NCBI GenBank assembly: GCA_018609965.1
Contig: JAHENP010000010.1
Location: 1 to 8,181 of the forward strand
DNA from: Haloferacaceae archaeon
GTDB lineage: Archaea > Halobacteriota > Halobacteria > Halobacteriales > Haloferacaceae
Length of the DNA stretch: 8,181 nt
Reading direction: 5' to 3'
In this document: in pieces, positions 6,718 to 8,181 of the stretch
Position numbering within the stretch: the stretch's first letter is position 1
How the letters are laid out: every line of letters starts with the position of its first letter
The notes under the pieces: model-generated
What the model was told of the DNA's origin: nothing
The model's input: the letters and a program-made list of their open reading frames with translations, nothing else
The model's database searches: none
Made by a program: the position numbers and the translations under genes

Positions 6718-7806
6718 TCACCACTCGACGGCGACGCGCTCGTCGCTCTCGGCGGCCTCGTAGACGGCCTCGATGGTCGCCACGTCCGCGAGCGCGTGGC
6801 GGCCGGTTGGGTCGACCGGCTCGTCGCCCAACAGGTGGTGAGCGAGGTAGGCGAACTCCTCGCGCATCTGGCCGACGGAGTCGTAGGTGACGGTGTGGCG
6901 GTCGCCGCCACGCACGAGCGTGAGCCGTTGGGTGTCGTTGTCGAAGAACCCGGGTTCGAGCCGGATCGCGCCCTCGGTGCCGACGATCTCCAGTCCGGCG
7001 GCGAACTCGGCGTTTTGTGAGGCGGCACACTGCGCGACCGTGCCGTCGTCGAACGTCACCTCGAAAGTGGCGTGTTCGTCCGGCACGTCGTCGAACATCG
7101 CGCCGGCGCTCTTGGCGGTCGCGCGCACGGAGACGGGGTCGATGTCGAGGAGGAACCGCGTCGTGTTCAGCGGGTAGATCCCCAGGTCGGTCACCGAGGC
7201 GCCACCGCCAGCCAGCTCCTCGTCGAGTCGCCAGTTGCCGTCCGGAAACAGCTCCCCGATCGGCTGGGACATGTGACCCTGGACGTGGACCGGCTCACCC
7301 AGGAAACCGTCCGCGACCGCGTCCCGGAGTGTGCGGACCACCGGGTCGGTCTGCATCCGGTAGCCGACGATCAGAGGTACGCCCGCAGTCTCGCAGGCCT
7401 CGACCATCGCCCGGGCGCGCTCGGTCGTCGCCTCCATCGGTTTCTCACACAACACCGGCTTCCCGTGGGCGGCGGCCGCCTCGACGTGTTCGAGGTGGGT
7501 CGCGTTGGGCGTACAGACGTACACCGCGTCGTAGTGGTCCGTCGCCGCGCCGTCGTGGAACGCGTCGTACGACAGCGTCGCCTCGATCTGTTCCCACTCC
7601 GCGCTCGCCCGTTCGCGTTTCTCCGGCGTCCCACTGACGGCGACCGTCGCGGCCGCAACGTCCAGATCCGCGAGCATCGGCCGCACGTGTTCGCTGGTCC
7701 ACCAGCCCAGCCCGACGAGCGCGAACCGCACCGTCCCGTCGTGTGTGTCGTCCCAGTCGCGGCGCGACAGCCCCGCCGTCAGCGCCGTCAGGTCTAACTC
7801 GGTCAC
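6718..7806 (-). CDS. gfo6: Gfo/Idh/MocA oxidoreductase, D-xylose 1-dehydrogenase (Gfo6/XacA)-like
   Basis: The 362-residue protein has an N-terminal Rossmann domain with VGLGWW (31-36) and a Gfo/Idh/MocA C-terminal sheet domain. VSGTPEKRER (57-66) follows the second strand; its Ser, Lys and Arg suit NADP(H). The catalytic signature CEKPMEA (120-126) provides Lys122, and DLGIYPLN (207-214) gives the conserved Asp207 and Tyr211. The N-terminal pattern LTxGxxRRDW...VRFAxxGxGWWT matches, from memory, the haloarchaeal NADP+ D-xylose dehydrogenases, which start oxidative xylose degradation. No other pentose gene is nearby, so the substrate remains an inference and another sugar is possible. The start is the GTG at 7806: an in-frame TAA lies two codons upstream and no other in-frame ATG/GTG occurs before the Rossmann strand. 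No Shine-Dalgarno sequence is present, and no clear TATA box sits at leaderless distance. Confidence 0.88.
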   Translation of the reverse strand: MTELDLTALTAGLSRRDWDDTHDGTVRFALVGLGWWTSEHVRPMLADLDVAAATVAVSGTPEKRERASAEWEQIEATLSYDAFHDGAATDHYDAVYVCTPNATHLEHVEAAAAHGKPVLCEKPMEATTERARAMVEACETAGVPLIVGYRMQTDPVVRTLRDAVADGFLGEPVHVQGHMSQPIGELFPDGNWRLDEELAGGGASVTDLGIYPLNTTRFLLDIDPVSVRATAKSAGAMFDDVPDEHATFEVTFDDGTVAQCAASQNAEFAAGLEIVGTEGAIRLEPGFFDNDTQRLTLVRGGDRHTVTYDSVGQMREEFAYLAHHLLGDEPVDPTGRHALADVATIEAVYEAAESDERVAVEW

Positions 7807-7868
7807 GAATTATGAATACGTACGCAGCTACGACCCTCTTGCGGTCCCGGACGATACGGTGTTTCACC

Positions 7869-7888
7869 GCTCTCGATCGACCGAGAGC
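7869..7888. repeat. Perfect 7-bp dyad upstream of the oxidoreductase gene
   Basis: GCTCTCG (7869-7875) faces CGAGAGC (7882-7888) across a six-base spacer ATCGAC. It lies 63 bases before the GTG of the oxidoreductase. If the minus-strand promoter at 7920-7913 is used, transcription would start near 7890, and this dyad would occupy roughly positions +2 to +21. It would then be either an operator overlapping the start site or a hairpin at the very 5' end of the leader. Both roles are inference. Confidence 0.4.
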
Positions 7889-7906
7889 CTCTCTAGACGA
7901 TGTTCT

Positions 7907-7920
7907 CGAAACAAATAAAC
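7907..7920. promoter_or_regulatory. A/T-rich promoter-like patch, direction ambiguous
   Basis: On the plus strand this reads CGAAAC followed by AAATAAAC, which resembles a BRE plus TATA box and would place a start near 7942-7944. On the minus strand the same patch reads GTTTATTT, also a good TATA string. That would start transcription near 7890 and give the oxidoreductase mRNA a leader of about 84 bases. It is the only strong TATA candidate in the region, so it may serve either neighbour or both. Confidence 0.4.
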
Positions 7921-7941
7921 CGGGGAAACTGTCATCAGAAT

Positions 7942-8052
7942 CCGCACGACGAGGAGACAGAAGACACCCTGCGGTGCGGTGGCGGAGGCGGAGCGAACGG
8001 CACTACGACAGCAGACGCGAGCGCGCCGCCGTGCGGCGCGCTCGCGCTTTTT
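7942..8052 (+). ncRNA. Candidate small structured RNA (about 111 nt)
   Basis: This is a prediction from context, not a recognised family. A BRE/TATA-like patch at 7907-7920 predicts a start near 7942. Exactly there, CCGCAC (7942-7947) can pair with GTGCGG (7974-7979) to form a 5' stem around a purine-rich loop. The 3' end is a 14-bp hairpin followed by T5. Between promoter and terminator there is no ATG on the plus strand, and the GTG-initiated frames give Arg-rich peptides that do not look haloarchaeal. The transcript could act as a regulatory RNA or could be an untranslated by-product of divergent transcription. Confidence 0.3.
8016..8052 (+). terminator. Intrinsic-terminator-like hairpin with T5 tail
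   Basis: A perfect 14-bp stem (8016-8029 with 8033-8046) encloses a three-base CGT loop and is followed after one C by TTTTT (8048-8052). A second T-run, TTTTTT, follows at 8061-8066. On the opposite strand no T-run follows the stem, so the polarity is plus. Archaea terminate mainly at T-runs and do not require a hairpin, but this arrangement would work under either view. No plus-strand protein gene lies upstream of it, which is what makes it notable. Confidence 0.55.
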
Positions 8053-8066
8053 GATCGACATTTTTT

Positions 8067-8101
8067 CCTTGGGTGGGCGCGCGCAGCGCGACCACCCAAG
8101 G
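8067..8101. repeat. 35-base imperfect palindrome flanked by T and A runs
   Basis: CCTTGGGTGG (8067-8076) pairs perfectly with CCACCCAAGG (8092-8101). After a single G/A mismatch, CGCGC (8078-8082) pairs with GCGCG (8086-8090) around a GCA loop. T6 just outside the left arm and A5 (8106-8110) beyond the right arm could extend the stem across a four-base bulge. As minus-strand RNA it would follow the putative gene tail and a T5 run. It could be a bidirectional terminator, an RNA-stabilising hairpin or a protein-binding dyad; hairpins also occur at ends of IS200/IS605-type elements, but no transposase is visible here. Confidence 0.45.
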
Positions 8102-8118
8102 AGTGAAAAAGGTCGGTT

Positions 8119-8181
8119 TTACAGGCTGTCGAGGCGAATATCATGTGGCTTGACTCCGTGGAGGAACCCGACAACAGATAA
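8119..8181 (-). CDS. Possible C-terminal tail of a gene entering from the right edge
   Basis: On the minus strand a frame is open from the window edge for 20 codons and ends at a TAA (8121-8119). The predicted tail includes GFLHGVKPHDIRLDSL, which looks like a plausible protein C-terminus but matches nothing I can name. After a short gap a T5 run (8110-8106) follows on the same strand, a reasonable archaeal terminator. TTA and TCT codons near the edge are less GC-biased than those of the other genes, which could hint at an accessory or mobile gene. Twenty open codons can easily arise by chance, so this is only a suggestion. Confidence 0.25.
   Translation of the reverse strand, partial: LSVVGFLHGVKPHDIRLDSL

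Larger units (their letters stand above)
7807..8118. other. Structured intergenic region without a convincing protein gene
   Basis: About 310 bases separate the oxidoreductase start from a possible gene tail at the right edge. Open frames here encode Arg-, Gly- or Cys-rich peptides unlike the acidic proteins of the flanking genes, and they run through the hairpins, so I do not call them. The region contains a dyad (7869-7888), a promoter-like A/T patch (7907-7920), a small candidate RNA (7942-8052), a terminator-shaped hairpin (8016-8052) and a second hairpin (8067-8101). Short T-runs on the plus strand (8048-8052 and 8061-8066) and on the minus strand (8110-8106) suggest that transcripts from both sides end here. 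Confidence 0.5.

Noticed and set aside
7072..7797. Plus-strand frame of 241 codons opposite the oxidoreductase
   Set aside because: Antisense shadow; the minus strand has complete Rossmann and EKP signatures.
7864..8061. 65-codon minus-strand frame starting MSIKKRERAARRR
   Set aside because: It is highly basic and coded by the hairpin itself; it does not resemble haloarchaeal proteins.
7900..8106. 68-codon plus-strand frame in the right intergenic region
   Set aside because: It has a Gly run, Cys residues and a basic tail, and it reads through the terminator hairpin, both T-runs and the second palindrome.
7979..8181. GTG-initiated plus-strand frame open to the window edge
   Set aside because: It crosses both hairpins and T-runs, is Arg-rich and lacks a plausible promoter or ribosome site; the open frame is likely chance.
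8143..8181. 12-codon plus-strand micro-ORF (MWLDSVEEPDNR) preceded by TTTTACA
   Set aside because: Too short to support, the TATA spacing is only about 23 bases, and it overlaps the putative minus-strand gene tail.

Overview
The window reads as ordinary chromosomal DNA of a halophilic archaeon (class Halobacteria). The reasons are high GC with strong G/C bias at third codon positions, proteins rich in Asp and Glu and poor in Lys, frequent GTG starts, and TATA-like boxes placed about 27 bases before start codons, as expected for leaderless haloarchaeal transcripts. I cannot fix the genus from this sequence.

Layout, left to right. (1) 1-1569, minus strand: a gluconeogenic pair. A class I (DhnA-type) fructose-bisphosphate aldolase is followed, with a one-base TGATG overlap, by a class 1 fructose-1,6-bisphosphatase that runs off the left edge. 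Together they convert triose phosphates to fructose 6-phosphate. A TATA box suits a leaderless aldolase mRNA. (2) 1650-2609, minus strand: a protein of unknown function with an N-terminal haloarchaeal domain, a long acidic low-complexity linker holding three WPxTARP motifs, and a C-terminal helix-hairpin-helix. (3) 2739-3599, plus strand: a 3-hydroxyacyl-CoA dehydrogenase, convergent with (4) 3625-4527, minus strand: an arginase with all metal and arginine-recognition residues. (5) 4528-4729: a divergent control region with a clear TATA box and several inverted repeats. (6) 4730-6690, plus strand: a translationally coupled ABC exporter pair of the LolD/MacB type (ATPase and four-TM permease), convergent with (7) 6718-7806, minus strand: a Gfo/Idh/MocA oxidoreductase that resembles haloarchaeal NADP+ D-xylose dehydrogenase (Gfo6/XacA).

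(8) 7807-8118 holds no convincing protein gene but is the most structured part of the window. It has a 7-bp dyad just upstream of the oxidoreductase, an A/T-rich promoter-like patch usable in either direction, a near-perfect 14-bp hairpin followed by T5 (an intrinsic-terminator shape), and a second 35-base imperfect hairpin. A plus-strand transcript from about 7942 to 8052 would be a small structured non-coding RNA of about 111 nt; this is an inference. A short open frame at 8119-8181 on the minus strand may be the tail of a further gene.

Nothing here is obviously a new defence or mobile system. The items most worth a second look are the candidate small RNA/terminator region and the WPxTARP linker protein.
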